Source of the DNA: Cellvibrio fontiphilus
Lineage (GTDB): Bacteria; Pseudomonadota; Gammaproteobacteria; Pseudomonadales; Cellvibrionaceae
Direction: 5' to 3' (one strand)
Assembly: GCF_035317345.1 (NCBI RefSeq)
Contig: NZ_JAYKTU010000011.1
Length of the DNA stretch: 64,000 nucleotides
Positions 16,660 through 25,663 of the stretch are shown here, in pieces; position 1 is the first letter of the stretch; every line of letters starts with the position of its first letter. Below the pieces are notes generated by a model. The model worked only from the letters and a program-made list of their open reading frames with translations, was not told the DNA's origin and did not search any database. The translations under genes were made by a program, and so were the position numbers.

Positions 16660-17982
16660 ATGTCTTCTATGACTCCGCGCGAAATCGTGCATGAACTGGA
16701 TAAACACATTGTGGGCCAAGCCGACGCCAAGCGCGCAGTAGCTATTGCCTTGCGCAACCGCTGGCGTCGTATGCAAGTGCCGGCCGAGATGCGCAATGAA
16801 ATCACACCAAAAAATATTTTAATGATTGGCCCTACCGGGGTAGGTAAAACCGAAATTGCGCGGCGCTTGGCCAAACTCGCCAATGCTCCGTTTATTAAAG
16901 TAGAGGCAACCAAATTTACCGAAGTGGGTTATGTCGGTCGCGATGTGGAATCCATTATTCGCGATTTGGTCGATGTCGCCATCAAAATGCGCCGCGAGCA
17001 AGCTGTTAAATCGGTTCAGCACCGCGCCGCCGAAGCAGCGGAAGAACGCATATTAGATGTACTTTTGCCGCCCGCGCGCAATTTATCGCCCGAAGAAAGC
17101 AAACATGAATCAGGCACTCGCCAAATCTTTCGCAAAAAATTGCGGGAAGGCGAATTGGATGATAAAGAAATTGAAATCGATGTAGCCGCCGCCAGTGTCG
17201 GCGTAGAAATCATGGCTCCACCTGGCATGGAAGATATGACCAGCCAATTGCAAAGCATGTTTTCCTCGCTGGGGCGCGACAAAACCAAAAAAGCCAAACT
17301 CACCGTCAAAAAAGCCTTCAAACAATTACAAGATGAAGAAGCTGCAAAATTAGTGAGCGATGAAGATATCAAAGCACAAGCCATCGAAGCAGCAGAACAA
17401 AATGGCATAGTGTTTATCGATGAAATTGATAAGGTAGCGCGTCGAGGTAATGTGAGTGGTGCTGACGTATCGCGTGAAGGCGTACAGCGCGACCTGCTAC
17501 CCCTTATCGAGGGCTGCACCGTGACCACCAAGCACGGCGCAATAAAAACGGACCATATTTTATTTATCACCTCAGGTGCATTCCACCTGAGTAAACCTTC
17601 GGATTTGATTCCCGAGCTGCAGGGGCGACTGCCGATTCGTGTTGAGCTGCAAGCGCTAACCCCCGATGATTTTGAACGCATATTGACCGAACCCAAAGCC
17701 TCACTCACTGAACAACAAGAAGCCTTGCTAAAAACAGAAGGTGTGACTTTGAGTTTTACCAAAGACGGTATTCGCCGCATTGCAGAAACCGCTTTTGAAG
17801 TAAACGAACGCACTGAAAATATTGGGGCACGTCGCTTGCACACCATTCTTGAGCGGTTATTGGAAGATGTTTCTTTCAGCGCCGGCGACGACAATCGCAG
17901 TGTGACTATCGATGCAGCTTTCGTTGAGCATCACCTGGGTGAACTCGCCAAAAACGAAGACCTGAGCCGTTTTATCCTCTAA
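16660..17982 (+). CDS. hslU: ATP-dependent protease ATPase subunit HslU
   Basis: AAA+ unfoldase that feeds substrates to HslV. The 440 residues include the N-terminal MTPREIVHELDKHIVGQ signature, Walker A GPTGVGKTE at about 57-65, a large intermediate I-domain (about 110-240) rich in charged residues, Walker B IVFIDEIDK, the sensor-2 region ENIGARRLHT and the C-terminal SRFIL tail that docks into HslV. The start MSSMTPREIV corresponds to the E. coli form. Confidence 0.97.
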   Translation: MSSMTPREIVHELDKHIVGQADAKRAVAIALRNRWRRMQVPAEMRNEITPKNILMIGPTGVGKTEIARRLAKLANAPFIKVEATKFTEVGYVGRDVESIIRDLVDVAIKMRREQAVKSVQHRAAEAAEERILDVLLPPARNLSPEESKHESGTRQIFRKKLREGELDDKEIEIDVAAASVGVEIMAPPGMEDMTSQLQSMFSSLGRDKTKKAKLTVKKAFKQLQDEEAAKLVSDEDIKAQAIEAAEQNGIVFIDEIDKVARRGNVSGADVSREGVQRDLLPLIEGCTVTTKHGAIKTDHILFITSGAFHLSKPSDLIPELQGRLPIRVELQALTPDDFERILTEPKASLTEQQEALLKTEGVTLSFTKDGIRRIAETAFEVNERTENIGARRLHTILERLLEDVSFSAGDDNRSVTIDAAFVEHHLGELAKNEDLSRFIL

Positions 17983-18030
17983 CCTGCTGTTGATTATTAC
18001 GCCCTAACAACAAGCGAATAACAACATTCC

Positions 18031-18071
18031 CGCTGCAACTTACACTTTTATGACAAGTGTAAGTTGCAGCG
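18031..18071. repeat. 17-bp perfect inverted repeat downstream of hslU
   Basis: Arms at 18031-18047 and 18055-18071 are perfectly complementary with a 7-nt loop. It has no T-run on either side, so a simple terminator is unlikely. It lies 48 nt after hslU and just upstream of the DUF971 gene, where it would hide the ribosome binding region of the first possible start at 18075. Confidence 0.75.
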
Positions 18072-18137
18072 CAAATGCAAATCAGTAAAAATTTTGCAAC
18101 AAAAGGGGCTGGCCCCGCTGCCAACAATGGCCACTCA

Positions 18138-18521
18138 ATGACGCCTTCAAAAATTCGTTTCCATAAAAATTCGCAACAGCTGGAGCTGCATTATGGTGCA
18201 GATATTTTTTTACTTGATGCAGAGTTTTTGCGCGTGCATTCACCCAGCGCAGAAGTTAAAGGGCACGGGCCAGGTCAGGAAGTGTTGCAATATGGCAAAA
18301 AAAATGTCGGCATTAATACACTTGAACGCGCAGGAAATTACGCACTGAAATTAGTGTTTGATGATGGCCACTCCACAGGTATCTATACCTGGGAATATTT
18401 GCACCACTTGGGTGTAAATAGAGATCAGCTCTGGGAGAGCTATTTGCAAGCCCTGCATAAGGCAGGCAAAAGCCGGGAAGCCAATACCAGTGTGGTTCGT
18501 CTTATCGATCCGCAGGCTTAA
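18138..18521 (+). CDS. DUF971 / gamma-butyrobetaine hydroxylase-like N-terminal domain protein
   Basis: Small cytosolic protein of 127 residues from this start, matching the DUF971 fold: a beta-rich unit with IRFHKNSQQLELHYG, a central region EFLRVHSPSAEVKGHG and the conserved YALKLVFDDGHSTGIYTWEYL. The family includes the zinc-binding N-terminal domain of gamma-butyrobetaine hydroxylase and proteins proposed in iron-sulfur metabolism; the function here is unknown. A gene of this family follows hslU in Pseudomonas too. An in-frame ATG at 18075 would add 21 residues, but it sits 3 nt after a strong hairpin; the shorter start fits the family better. Neither has a clear ribosome binding site. 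Confidence 0.75.
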   Translation: MTPSKIRFHKNSQQLELHYGADIFLLDAEFLRVHSPSAEVKGHGPGQEVLQYGKKNVGINTLERAGNYALKLVFDDGHSTGIYTWEYLHHLGVNRDQLWESYLQALHKAGKSREANTSVVRLIDPQA

Positions 18522-18797
18522 ACTGCATGAAACACCTGCTGATCTATTAATAGGCTAAACCAAACCGCCATTTAATAGAGCAGCGCTTTCCCTTGTTGCG
18601 CAGCTTTGCGCTGACAAAACATCACATCTAATAACAACTTCTAATAACAACTACAAACTGCAGATCTTACGTCAGTGTTTATTCACCGACACGGCATTTA
18701 TTTGCCTGCAATTTGTAGCTTTTTATTCCGCGTTTTATGTGGGCCCAATGGATTTGCAAAAACTTTCATGAATACCGCCAGACAGAGATTTATATCC
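18522..18797. other. Intergenic region upstream of the YejM-like gene
   Basis: About 275 nt, AT-rich. Two further in-frame starts for the downstream gene exist at 18675 and 18768, so part may be coding. No promoter or repeat was recognised with confidence. Confidence 0.3.
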
Positions 18798-20720
18798 ATG
18801 AATAAAAGGCATTTTGTTGCGCACGGCTATTTTACTTTGTTAGTGCTGCTTCTCTCGTTTATTCCTCTATCCAGTTATTGGTGGATGATGCCAGCTCCCG
18901 ATAACTCTCATGGGAAGTTATACCTGCTGAGTAGCATAGGTTATTACGGACTCTTGCTAACCATTATCGGGCTGGCATGTTTACCCTTGGCGATATCAAA
19001 ATTTACCCGACTAGTTTACGCGCTGTTGCTTGCGCTCTGGCTTATTTTTTTAGGCGTGGATGCCGCCACATTTAGCCTGTATTTATTTCATGTGGATTGG
19101 ATAATGCTGGAAATGTTCGTAATGGATTTTGAGGGGCTGGGACTTCCCAATATTATTTTGTTTACTGCTATAGCCGCAGCAGTGTTAATAATTGCCGGAT
19201 GCGGATGGCTGAGTAGCTGGATACATAAAAAATACACTAGCCAATTATTGGCCAATAAATTAGCAAGCGATAAATTGCCAGAAAATAAACAGGCAACCCC
19301 TCTGCGGGAGTTGTATCGCCCGGGTTTTGGCACAATGACGTTATTTTCAGCGATATCAATTGTTACTATATTATTTGTGATTAATTCTTCAATTAATATC
19401 TGGGCGGATAAATATCATCGCCAGGAGGTGAGTTATATCAACCCCTATTTGCCGCTTTATCGTCCGGTAACCAGTAGCAAATATGCCGAAACTCTGGCGC
19501 ACCTGGCGCCAGCGGTTTTACCTCCGTTGCAAGGCAAAATGGATCGCGCAGCAATTCAGGAAAAAAGTGTGGTGCGCTACCCACTTGAACCTTTGCAGTG
19601 TGCAGCCCCCACAAAAAAACCATCCATCATTATGCTGGTGGTTGAAAGCTGGCAAGCCGCCGCGCTCAACCAGGATGTAATGCCAAATATCACTCGCTTC
19701 AGCAAACAGACGACACAGTTTAATCAGCATATTTCCGGCGGCTCAGCCACTATTCCCGGTTTGTTTAGCCTATTCTATGGGCTGCATGCGAGCTATTACC
19801 CCGCCTTTAAAGCAACGCCCGCCGCTAACCCCAGTGAATTTACTGAAACCCTGGCCGAGCAAGGCTATAAACAATATATTTTTACCAACTCCAACCTTGA
19901 TCGTTTTGCGATGCGCAGTTTGATTTTTCCTCGCGTTGCGCCTGCAAATTTTTATCAGGAAAAAACTGACGCAGCAGTAGTGGATCAATTTTTACAACAG
20001 CACAGACCCTCAACCACAGAGGCGCGTTTTGATTTTGTGTTTTTAACTTCTTCACACTCGCCCTATAAATATCCAAAAAAGTTTTCTCGCTTTACCCCTT
20101 TGCCCAGTGTGAAAGGTGGCTATGCGTTTAATAAACATGCAGACAACATCCCCTATAAAAATGATTACTACAACAGCTTGTATTACGTCGATCATCTGCT
20201 GGGAAAAATAGTAAATCATTTGGAAAAAACCGGCGCACTGGAAAACACGTGGGTAGTTGTTACGGGTGATCACGCGGAAGAATTTAATGAAAACGCGGCG
20301 GGATTTTGGGGGCATGGCAGTAATTTTACCCGCTGGCAAACGCATACGCCGCTCTTGATTCATGCACCGGGACAAACCACTAATCAGTTTGAAAACAGAG
20401 TATCCAGTCATCAGGATATAGTGCCGACCCTGATGGAAAATGTACTCGGCTGCAGCACCGCACGCGAAGCCTATAGTACTGGTGCCAACCTGTTTGCACT
20501 GCCTGAGACACGTAGCCTGGTGATGTCTTCTTATTACAATAACGCCTATTGGGTAGATGGCGCCGTGTTGGATCGCAGCAACGGCAAACAATACTCCTGG
20601 GTTGATATTAACAACACGGCGATTACTCTGGATAAACAAAAACTGCATCAAGTACAAGACGAAGAGCGGCGTTTTTTTAGAGATAGCAATTCACGCGGCT
20701 TGCTCTCCGGCAAGCATTAA
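18798..20720 (+). CDS. YejM/PbgA-like inner-membrane sulfatase-fold protein
   Basis: Integral membrane protein of 640 residues from this start. About five transmembrane helices in the first 200 residues (DUF3413-like) precede a periplasmic alkaline-phosphatase/sulfatase-fold domain beginning at KPSIIMLVVESWQ. Domain features include GGSATIPGLFSLFYG at the nucleophile position (a threonine/serine region in place of the CxPxR of true sulfatases), FLTSSHSPY and VVTGDHAEEFNE with GFWGHGSNF. This is the layout of YejM/PbgA, which in enterobacteria controls LPS synthesis; whether the role is the same here is unproven. Possible earlier starts at 18768 and 18675 lack good ribosome binding sites. A shared terminator separates it from the convergent amylase gene. 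Confidence 0.75.
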   Translation: MNKRHFVAHGYFTLLVLLLSFIPLSSYWWMMPAPDNSHGKLYLLSSIGYYGLLLTIIGLACLPLAISKFTRLVYALLLALWLIFLGVDAATFSLYLFHVDWIMLEMFVMDFEGLGLPNIILFTAIAAAVLIIAGCGWLSSWIHKKYTSQLLANKLASDKLPENKQATPLRELYRPGFGTMTLFSAISIVTILFVINSSINIWADKYHRQEVSYINPYLPLYRPVTSSKYAETLAHLAPAVLPPLQGKMDRAAIQEKSVVRYPLEPLQCAAPTKKPSIIMLVVESWQAAALNQDVMPNITRFSKQTTQFNQHISGGSATIPGLFSLFYGLHASYYPAFKATPAANPSEFTETLAEQGYKQYIFTNSNLDRFAMRSLIFPRVAPANFYQEKTDAAVVDQFLQQHRPSTTEARFDFVFLTSSHSPYKYPKKFSRFTPLPSVKGGYAFNKHADNIPYKNDYYNSLYYVDHLLGKIVNHLEKTGALENTWVVVTGDHAEEFNENAAGFWGHGSNFTRWQTHTPLLIHAPGQTTNQFENRVSSHQDIVPTLMENVLGCSTAREAYSTGANLFALPETRSLVMSSYYNNAYWVDGAVLDRSNGKQYSWVDINNTAITLDKQKLHQVQDEERRFFRDSNSRGLLSGKH

Positions 20721-20755
20721 AAAAATAGCGCCACGGAGGGCGCTATTAATTTTAT
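20719..20755. terminator. Bidirectional terminator
   Basis: Arms aatagcgcc (20724-20732) and ggcgctatt (20739-20747) are flanked by seven A on the left (T-run for the minus-strand amylase transcript) and aattttat on the right. It lies between convergent genes ending at 20720 and 20779. Confidence 0.75.
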
Positions 20756-20778
20756 CAACAACCAATCTATGTGGTTTG

Positions 20779-22884
20779 TTACTGGCTTACCAATACCACA
20801 GCAGTTTGCGCTGGAACATTGAGGCTGATCACACCTGCGCCATTACTGGTAAATGGCGCATCGCCTGATGGCAGTTTTTGTACAAAGCCTGTGTTATTTA
20901 ACCCGGTATTTACCGTCAGACTCTGCGCGCCAAGTGATAAATTAATCAACACCGCAGCCACCTTGCCTTCCGCACTGCGGGTAAAAATAACATGGCTGTT
21001 GCCCGCTACAGATTGCAAACTCAAATTACCACTGCCGAGCAATGGAACCGCATTACGCACCGCATAAAGTGCACGATAGTGTTCAAGTAATGAGCCTGCA
21101 ACGCCGCTCTGGGCTGCAACATTACGTGTGCTGACATTGGTCGATAAACTGCGATAGGGAGTGCCCGTAGTAAACCCGGCATTGGTGGTATTCGCCGTCC
21201 AACTCATCGGTGTACGCAACTTTCCATCGTCGTTTTGATTGCCGTTCGCCATACCTATTTCTTCACCGTAGTAGGCAAAGGGCGTACTGGATACCAGCGT
21301 TGTAATAGCAGCCGCAACACGATAATCGCCCAAATTATTCCCACTCAATTCACCAATCGGGCGGTTGCCAGCGAAGGAATCATGATTGGATAGAATAAGT
21401 GGCATAGTCGCTTTGGTAGCAGAGTTGAGTAAACTCGCGAGCGACGAATTAAAACTGCGATTGGTGGCCGTGGATTTAATAGCGCCTTGATAACCAAAGG
21501 CAAAAGAATTAATACAGGATGTGTCAACCGCATAGAGCGCAGGCGCATCGGGTGCTTCACAAATCATATAGCGATTATCGTAACTATTAATCACCGCTTG
21601 GGCTTCGGCCAGCAGCGCATGGTTTTCCGCTTGATCACTCCAGGCATTACTACCATTTTCAAACAACACGCCAGTTGCATCGAAACGGAAACCATCAACA
21701 CCTTTATTTAACCAGAAACGCAAATTATCCATGTGATAGGCAACCACATTGTTATTGCGCAAATTAAAGTCCGGCAGACTGGAGGTAAATACACCGTAAT
21801 AAAAAATATTGGCAGCCGAATGCCAACTGGCATTGCCGCCCCAGCTTGTCCAACCGGGATTGGTATTGGAGAAAATATACCAGTCGCGCTTGCTGTTATT
21901 TGCAGACGATGCCGCATCTATAAAAAGCGGATTTGAACTTGAACTGTGATTCATAACATAGTCGATGATGACACCTATGCCGCGTGCATGGGCCTCGCTA
22001 AGCAGGGCTTCAAAATCTTCCATGGTGCCGTAATCACTTTCCACCTTGCGATAATCAATCACACTGTAACCGTGGTCGTTATCGCTACTTTCCATCATTG
22101 GCATCAGCCAAATACCGGTGACACCCAGCGATTGCAAGTAATCCAAGCGACTGATTAAACCCTGAAAATCACCACGGCCATCGCCATCGGAGTCTTGATA
22201 AGAGCGCACAAAAATTTGCATGAAATTCGCGCGCTTGTTCCATCCATCCGGCAGCTCGCTATCCACCGTCATGGGCGCAACGGCGGATAAATCCAGCACA
22301 GCCGAAGCATTGCCAATTAACGCAGCGGCAGCATTAGCATCAGATTCATTAAAAAATAAATTATTGTTGTCCTGCACCACCCACACATTTGCGCCATTCA
22401 CGTTAGGCACAAAACTTAAATCGGCAGTAGGGCTTTTAAAATCGCCTTTGTGGGTGATGAGGTTAAACGCCACTGCCGGGTTTGTTACCGGCACGCTGGC
22501 CACCGCCCAGCCATCTTGAATCGCATCAAACGGGCGCGGCGCAGCCCAAGTCGTCGCAGTACTACTGGCAATTGCACTGCCCCATAAATGTAACCCCCAA
22601 CCAGTGTAATCCTCCGCGCTGCGTTTATAGCGAATAGTCACCGAAGTGATGGTGTTACTAATAGAGGATGCCGCCTGTGAAGTAAGCGCCTGGGATGAAA
22701 CAACACTGGAAACCGGTGAACTGGACAAATTGGAACTGGAAGCAACAGATGCCGGAGCGCTGCTCGGCGGCACACTGGAGGCAGAAGGCTTACTGCCACC
22801 ACCGCCTCCACCGCCGCAGGCGCCCAGTAAGAGGGTGAGCACCAACAGCCATAGGCCAGGTGAAATAAATCGAATCGTTTTCAT
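20779..22884 (-). CDS. GH13 alpha-amylase family lipoprotein with starch-binding-like N-terminal domain
   Basis: Predicted cell-surface lipoprotein that hydrolyses alpha-glucans. A signal ending in lipobox LGAC is followed by seven glycines and a serine-rich linker (about 32-75) of the kind common in Cellvibrio glycoside hydrolases. A pullulanase-associated/CBM41-like domain (about 80-180: YTGWGLHLWG, ending near NNLFFNESDA) precedes the GH13 barrel (from about 205: MQIFVRSYQDSDGDGRGD). Catalytic positions appear intact: nucleophile Asp in GFRFDATG, acid Glu in MICEAPDAP and transition-state Asp in LSNHDSFAG. Exact specificity (alpha-amylase versus pullulanase-type) is not resolved. An AAN-repeat motif precedes the GAGAGG ribosome binding site, hinting at Hfq/Crc control. 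Confidence 0.9.
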   Translation of the reverse strand: MKTIRFISPGLWLLVLTLLLGACGGGGGGGSKPSASSVPPSSAPASVASSSNLSSSPVSSVVSSQALTSQAASSISNTITSVTIRYKRSAEDYTGWGLHLWGSAIASSTATTWAAPRPFDAIQDGWAVASVPVTNPAVAFNLITHKGDFKSPTADLSFVPNVNGANVWVVQDNNNLFFNESDANAAAALIGNASAVLDLSAVAPMTVDSELPDGWNKRANFMQIFVRSYQDSDGDGRGDFQGLISRLDYLQSLGVTGIWLMPMMESSDNDHGYSVIDYRKVESDYGTMEDFEALLSEAHARGIGVIIDYVMNHSSSSNPLFIDAASSANNSKRDWYIFSNTNPGWTSWGGNASWHSAANIFYYGVFTSSLPDFNLRNNNVVAYHMDNLRFWLNKGVDGFRFDATGVLFENGSNAWSDQAENHALLAEAQAVINSYDNRYMICEAPDAPALYAVDTSCINSFAFGYQGAIKSTATNRSFNSSLASLLNSATKATMPLILSNHDSFAGNRPIGELSGNNLGDYRVAAAITTLVSSTPFAYYGEEIGMANGNQNDDGKLRTPMSWTANTTNAGFTTGTPYRSLSTNVSTRNVAAQSGVAGSLLEHYRALYAVRNAVPLLGSGNLSLQSVAGNSHVIFTRSAEGKVAAVLINLSLGAQSLTVNTGLNNTGFVQKLPSGDAPFTSNGAGVISLNVPAQTAVVLVSQ

Positions 22885-22901
22885 GGTTGAGCCTCTCGTG
22901 G

Positions 22902-22910
22902 TTATTGTTA
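22902..22910 (-). promoter_or_regulatory. Possible Hfq/Crc CA motif in the amylase leader
   Basis: On the minus strand AACAATAAC, a (AAN)3 stretch, sits about 4 nt upstream of the GAGAGG ribosome binding site and 17 nt upstream of the start codon. In Pseudomonas, A-rich AAN repeats at this position are bound by Hfq with Crc to block translation when preferred carbon sources are present. The motif is short and could occur by chance. Confidence 0.35.
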
Positions 22911-22931
22911 AATTTTTTAATGAATTATTTT

Positions 22932-23876
22932 TTATTTGGGCGGGAGCAGAAACTGCAAAATTTGTGGCACGCGATCTTGCCAGGCTTGTTCATTGTGTTC
23001 AGCGTCTGGAAATTTTTTGGTTACCCAGTCGCGCCCCTGAACATATCCCTTATCGAGCATGATTTTATCGACCTGGTTTTGATGTATTTCGTAGTACTGA
23101 TCGAGTGTTGCCGTACCAAAATCAAAATACACCCTGTGCTGGCCAGCCACGGGGAACGCAGCACGCAAATAATCGCGAAGTTTTTCTGCTGGCCCCATAT
23201 GATCGTTATTAAAAAATAATGGCCAGTGAGTGGAAACGCCTGCAGCACTGCCAAACACCTGCGGGTATTGCGTCAACGCGTAAATAGAAATTAAACCACC
23301 CATTGAGCTGCCGGCAATTAACGTATTGTCGCGATCAGGCACACTGCGATAATGGGAATCTATGTAGGGCTTTAATTCTTTGACGATAAAGCTCAGGTAT
23401 TCATCGGCAAGATAATCGGCATTTTTACCTTCGCCCAAATGTTGTTTGAGCCGCTCAATAACCGCTGCATCCTGCGTGGAAAAATACTGCGCGGCGCGCT
23501 CGGGGAAATACTCCATACGCCGGTTTGGTGTACTCCAAATACCTACAATAATTGCAGGCGTTATTTTCCCCTCATCCATTAATTGCTGGGCTATATCATC
23601 CACTTCCCACGCCACCCCAAAATTAGCGCTCTGTTGATTAAATAGATTTTGTCCATCGTGCATGTACAGCACAGGTAACGCAGACTGGGGATTTAAAAAA
23701 TATTGGCGCGGCAACCACACTTCCACATTGCGCGGTTGAACATACTGCGAGGCAAAGGGTTTCAGATAATCAATACGCGGCTGTACTGACCCAGCCGCAT
23801 AGTGTTGATAGTGAGTAGATTGACTGCTGCAGCCCAGCACAAACAGGCACAGTACAAGACTGGTAGTAAATTTCAT
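22932..23876 (-). CDS. Putative esterase lipoprotein (alpha/beta hydrolase)
   Basis: Lipoprotein of 314 residues with a signal peptide ending in VLGC and an alpha/beta-hydrolase domain of the putative-esterase (PF00756-like) type, as in enterochelin esterase and feruloyl esterases. The nucleophile elbow GSSMGGL is near residue 190, LPVLYMHDGQNLF gives the oxyanion region, and the catalytic His is probably in FPDAEHNEQAW near the C terminus. The start is the ATG at 23876; an in-frame TTG lies two codons upstream. It follows the same direction as, and lies 47 nt upstream of, the GH13 gene, so a shared role in polysaccharide or ester breakdown is plausible but inferred. Confidence 0.82.
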   Translation of the reverse strand: MKFTTSLVLCLFVLGCSSQSTHYQHYAAGSVQPRIDYLKPFASQYVQPRNVEVWLPRQYFLNPQSALPVLYMHDGQNLFNQQSANFGVAWEVDDIAQQLMDEGKITPAIIVGIWSTPNRRMEYFPERAAQYFSTQDAAVIERLKQHLGEGKNADYLADEYLSFIVKELKPYIDSHYRSVPDRDNTLIAGSSMGGLISIYALTQYPQVFGSAAGVSTHWPLFFNNDHMGPAEKLRDYLRAAFPVAGQHRVYFDFGTATLDQYYEIHQNQVDKIMLDKGYVQGRDWVTKKFPDAEHNEQAWQDRVPQILQFLLPPK

Positions 23877-23981
23877 AAGCAAGCCCGGTTAAGGTTTGCA
23901 CAAAATAGTACCAAGCCAAATTCAGGTTAAGCAGGTGTTACATACGTATTCAGCGGTTTATTAATGCAATCCACGGAGGAA

Positions 23982-24806
23982 TTAATGCGTCCAGCTGATT
24001 GCACCGGTATAGGCGGTAATCAAGATTACTATGCCAAAAGCAATGCGATACCAGGCAAATGCCATGTAAGTGTGATTGCTGATAAATTTCAACAGCGCGC
24101 GCATCACCGCAAATGCAGTAATAAACGAAGTGATGAAACCTATTGCCAGCAAGCCCGCATCGGTCCACTGCAATTGCTCACGCGCCCCCCAAAGGCTGTA
24201 GAGCGAGGCGGCGGAGATCATGGGAATAGCGAGAAAAAATGAAAACTCGGTAGATGCCTTGCGCGACAAACCAAAATACATGCCGCCAATAATCGTAGCG
24301 CCCGAGCGCGAGGTGCCAGGAATTAGCGCCAAACATTGGCACAAACCTACTTTCAATGCATCGATATAAGTCAGATCATCCATTTCATCAATGCGTGGTG
24401 AGTAAGCAAATTTTTCCACCCACATAATCGCAAAACCACCCAGAATGAAACCTGCTGCCACCACATAGGGGCTAAACAGCACACTCATAATAAAATCGCT
24501 CAGCAAAAATCCAATAATCGCCGCGGGGAAAAACGCCAGTGCCACATTGATGTAAAGATTGCGCGCAATGCCTGGCCGATGAATACCTTTCAAGCTGCCA
24601 AAAATCTTGGCGCGATACTCCCAAACCACTGCCAACATGGCCCCCATCTGGATAAAAATTTCAAACAGGGTGCGCTTGTCGTTCTCCAAAAAATTCATGA
24701 TATCGGCAGCGAGAATTAAATGGCCGGTACTGGAGATAGGCAATAGCTCAGTCACTCCCTCAACAATGCCCATGATGATGGCTTTAAGCACAAGAACAAG
24801 ATCCAC
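23982..24806 (-). CDS. uppP: Undecaprenyl-diphosphatase (BacA/UppP)
   Basis: Integral membrane phosphatase that recycles undecaprenyl pyrophosphate to the monophosphate lipid carrier for peptidoglycan synthesis. The 274 residues show about eight hydrophobic helices and both signatures: EGVTELLPISSTGHL near the N terminus (with Leu where most members have Phe) and PGTSRSGATI near 170. The start codon is GTG with AAGGAG five to six nt upstream. Divergent from the DUF4136 lipoprotein gene. Confidence 0.95.
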   Translation of the reverse strand: MDLVLVLKAIIMGIVEGVTELLPISSTGHLILAADIMNFLENDKRTLFEIFIQMGAMLAVVWEYRAKIFGSLKGIHRPGIARNLYINVALAFFPAAIIGFLLSDFIMSVLFSPYVVAAGFILGGFAIMWVEKFAYSPRIDEMDDLTYIDALKVGLCQCLALIPGTSRSGATIIGGMYFGLSRKASTEFSFFLAIPMISAASLYSLWGAREQLQWTDAGLLAIGFITSFITAFAVMRALLKFISNHTYMAFAWYRIAFGIVILITAYTGAISWTH

Positions 24807-25030
24807 AAGAACTCCTTTGGTTTGCGAGTAAGACTCGGATTTGGCAAAAAAACATGATTCACAAACAGCCCAATCAAAGGCAAAAAAACACGGGCCGACA
24901 AGCTATAACCGCCACGCAAATTGCCGGCCAAGTCTGCTGGAGCAGCATCTATTTTGCAAATTTGCACAGTTCCGCGCCGCGCCGCGGAGTATACTCGGCT
25001 TCTATTTTTGCGCCATTTAAAGGAGTCATC

Positions 25031-25582
25031 ATGTGTCAGGTTAATCGCCGTATTTATGCGCTCTTTACACTGATTGTTTCATTCCTGTTCAGTGGATGCG
25101 CCAGCGTTCACTACGCCAACGATTACAAATCTGATACCCAATTTAACAATTTGAAAACCTATAACTGGCGTGCAATCACACTGGATGTAGGTGGAACGGA
25201 TCAAGCGTTACTGACCCGACTCGCCGATAATCAGCTGGCAGCCCAAGGGTTTGTGCTGGATAAAAACCAACCCCAGCTATTATTGGACATGCAGGTTTTC
25301 TCGCGCCAAAGCCAGGGGGGCAATAGCAGTATCGGCATTGGCATAGGTATGCCGGTGGGACGACACGGCAGCGTGGGCCTTGGTACGTCGCAATTGCTGA
25401 ACAGAGGCAAACAGGAGGGAGTCATTTTGATTGATATCACGCGCGTTAGTGACAACACCCTCATATGGCGCGGCAGTGCCGAAGGCATTCCGTTGATTCA
25501 GTTTTCACTCAGCGCCGAACAAAAACTGGGGGACACCATGGCACAATTGCTAAGCCAATTCCCGCCGAAAAATGCACCCTGA
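25031..25582 (+). CDS. DUF4136-type lipoprotein
   Basis: Small envelope lipoprotein (183 residues) starting MCQVNRRIYALF with lipobox FSGC. The mature part begins VHYANDYKSDTQFNNLKTYNW, the signature of DUF4136, and carries a glycine-rich middle (GNSSIGIGIGMPVG). Function unknown; family members are outer-membrane-associated. The start is set by an excellent AAAGGAG 5 nt upstream. A TATACT at 24990-24995 could be its -10 box, next to an unusually GC-rich palindromic patch, but no -35 at proper spacing is seen. Confidence 0.8.
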   Translation: MCQVNRRIYALFTLIVSFLFSGCASVHYANDYKSDTQFNNLKTYNWRAITLDVGGTDQALLTRLADNQLAAQGFVLDKNQPQLLLDMQVFSRQSQGGNSSIGIGIGMPVGRHGSVGLGTSQLLNRGKQEGVILIDITRVSDNTLIWRGSAEGIPLIQFSLSAEQKLGDTMAQLLSQFPPKNAP

Positions 25583-25663
25583 CGCAGCTATTCGCCAAAC
25601 CAGTTACACTCAGGGCGGTCGCCGCCTGAATAGTCATCCGCCTGAAGATCGATAAACAACACT

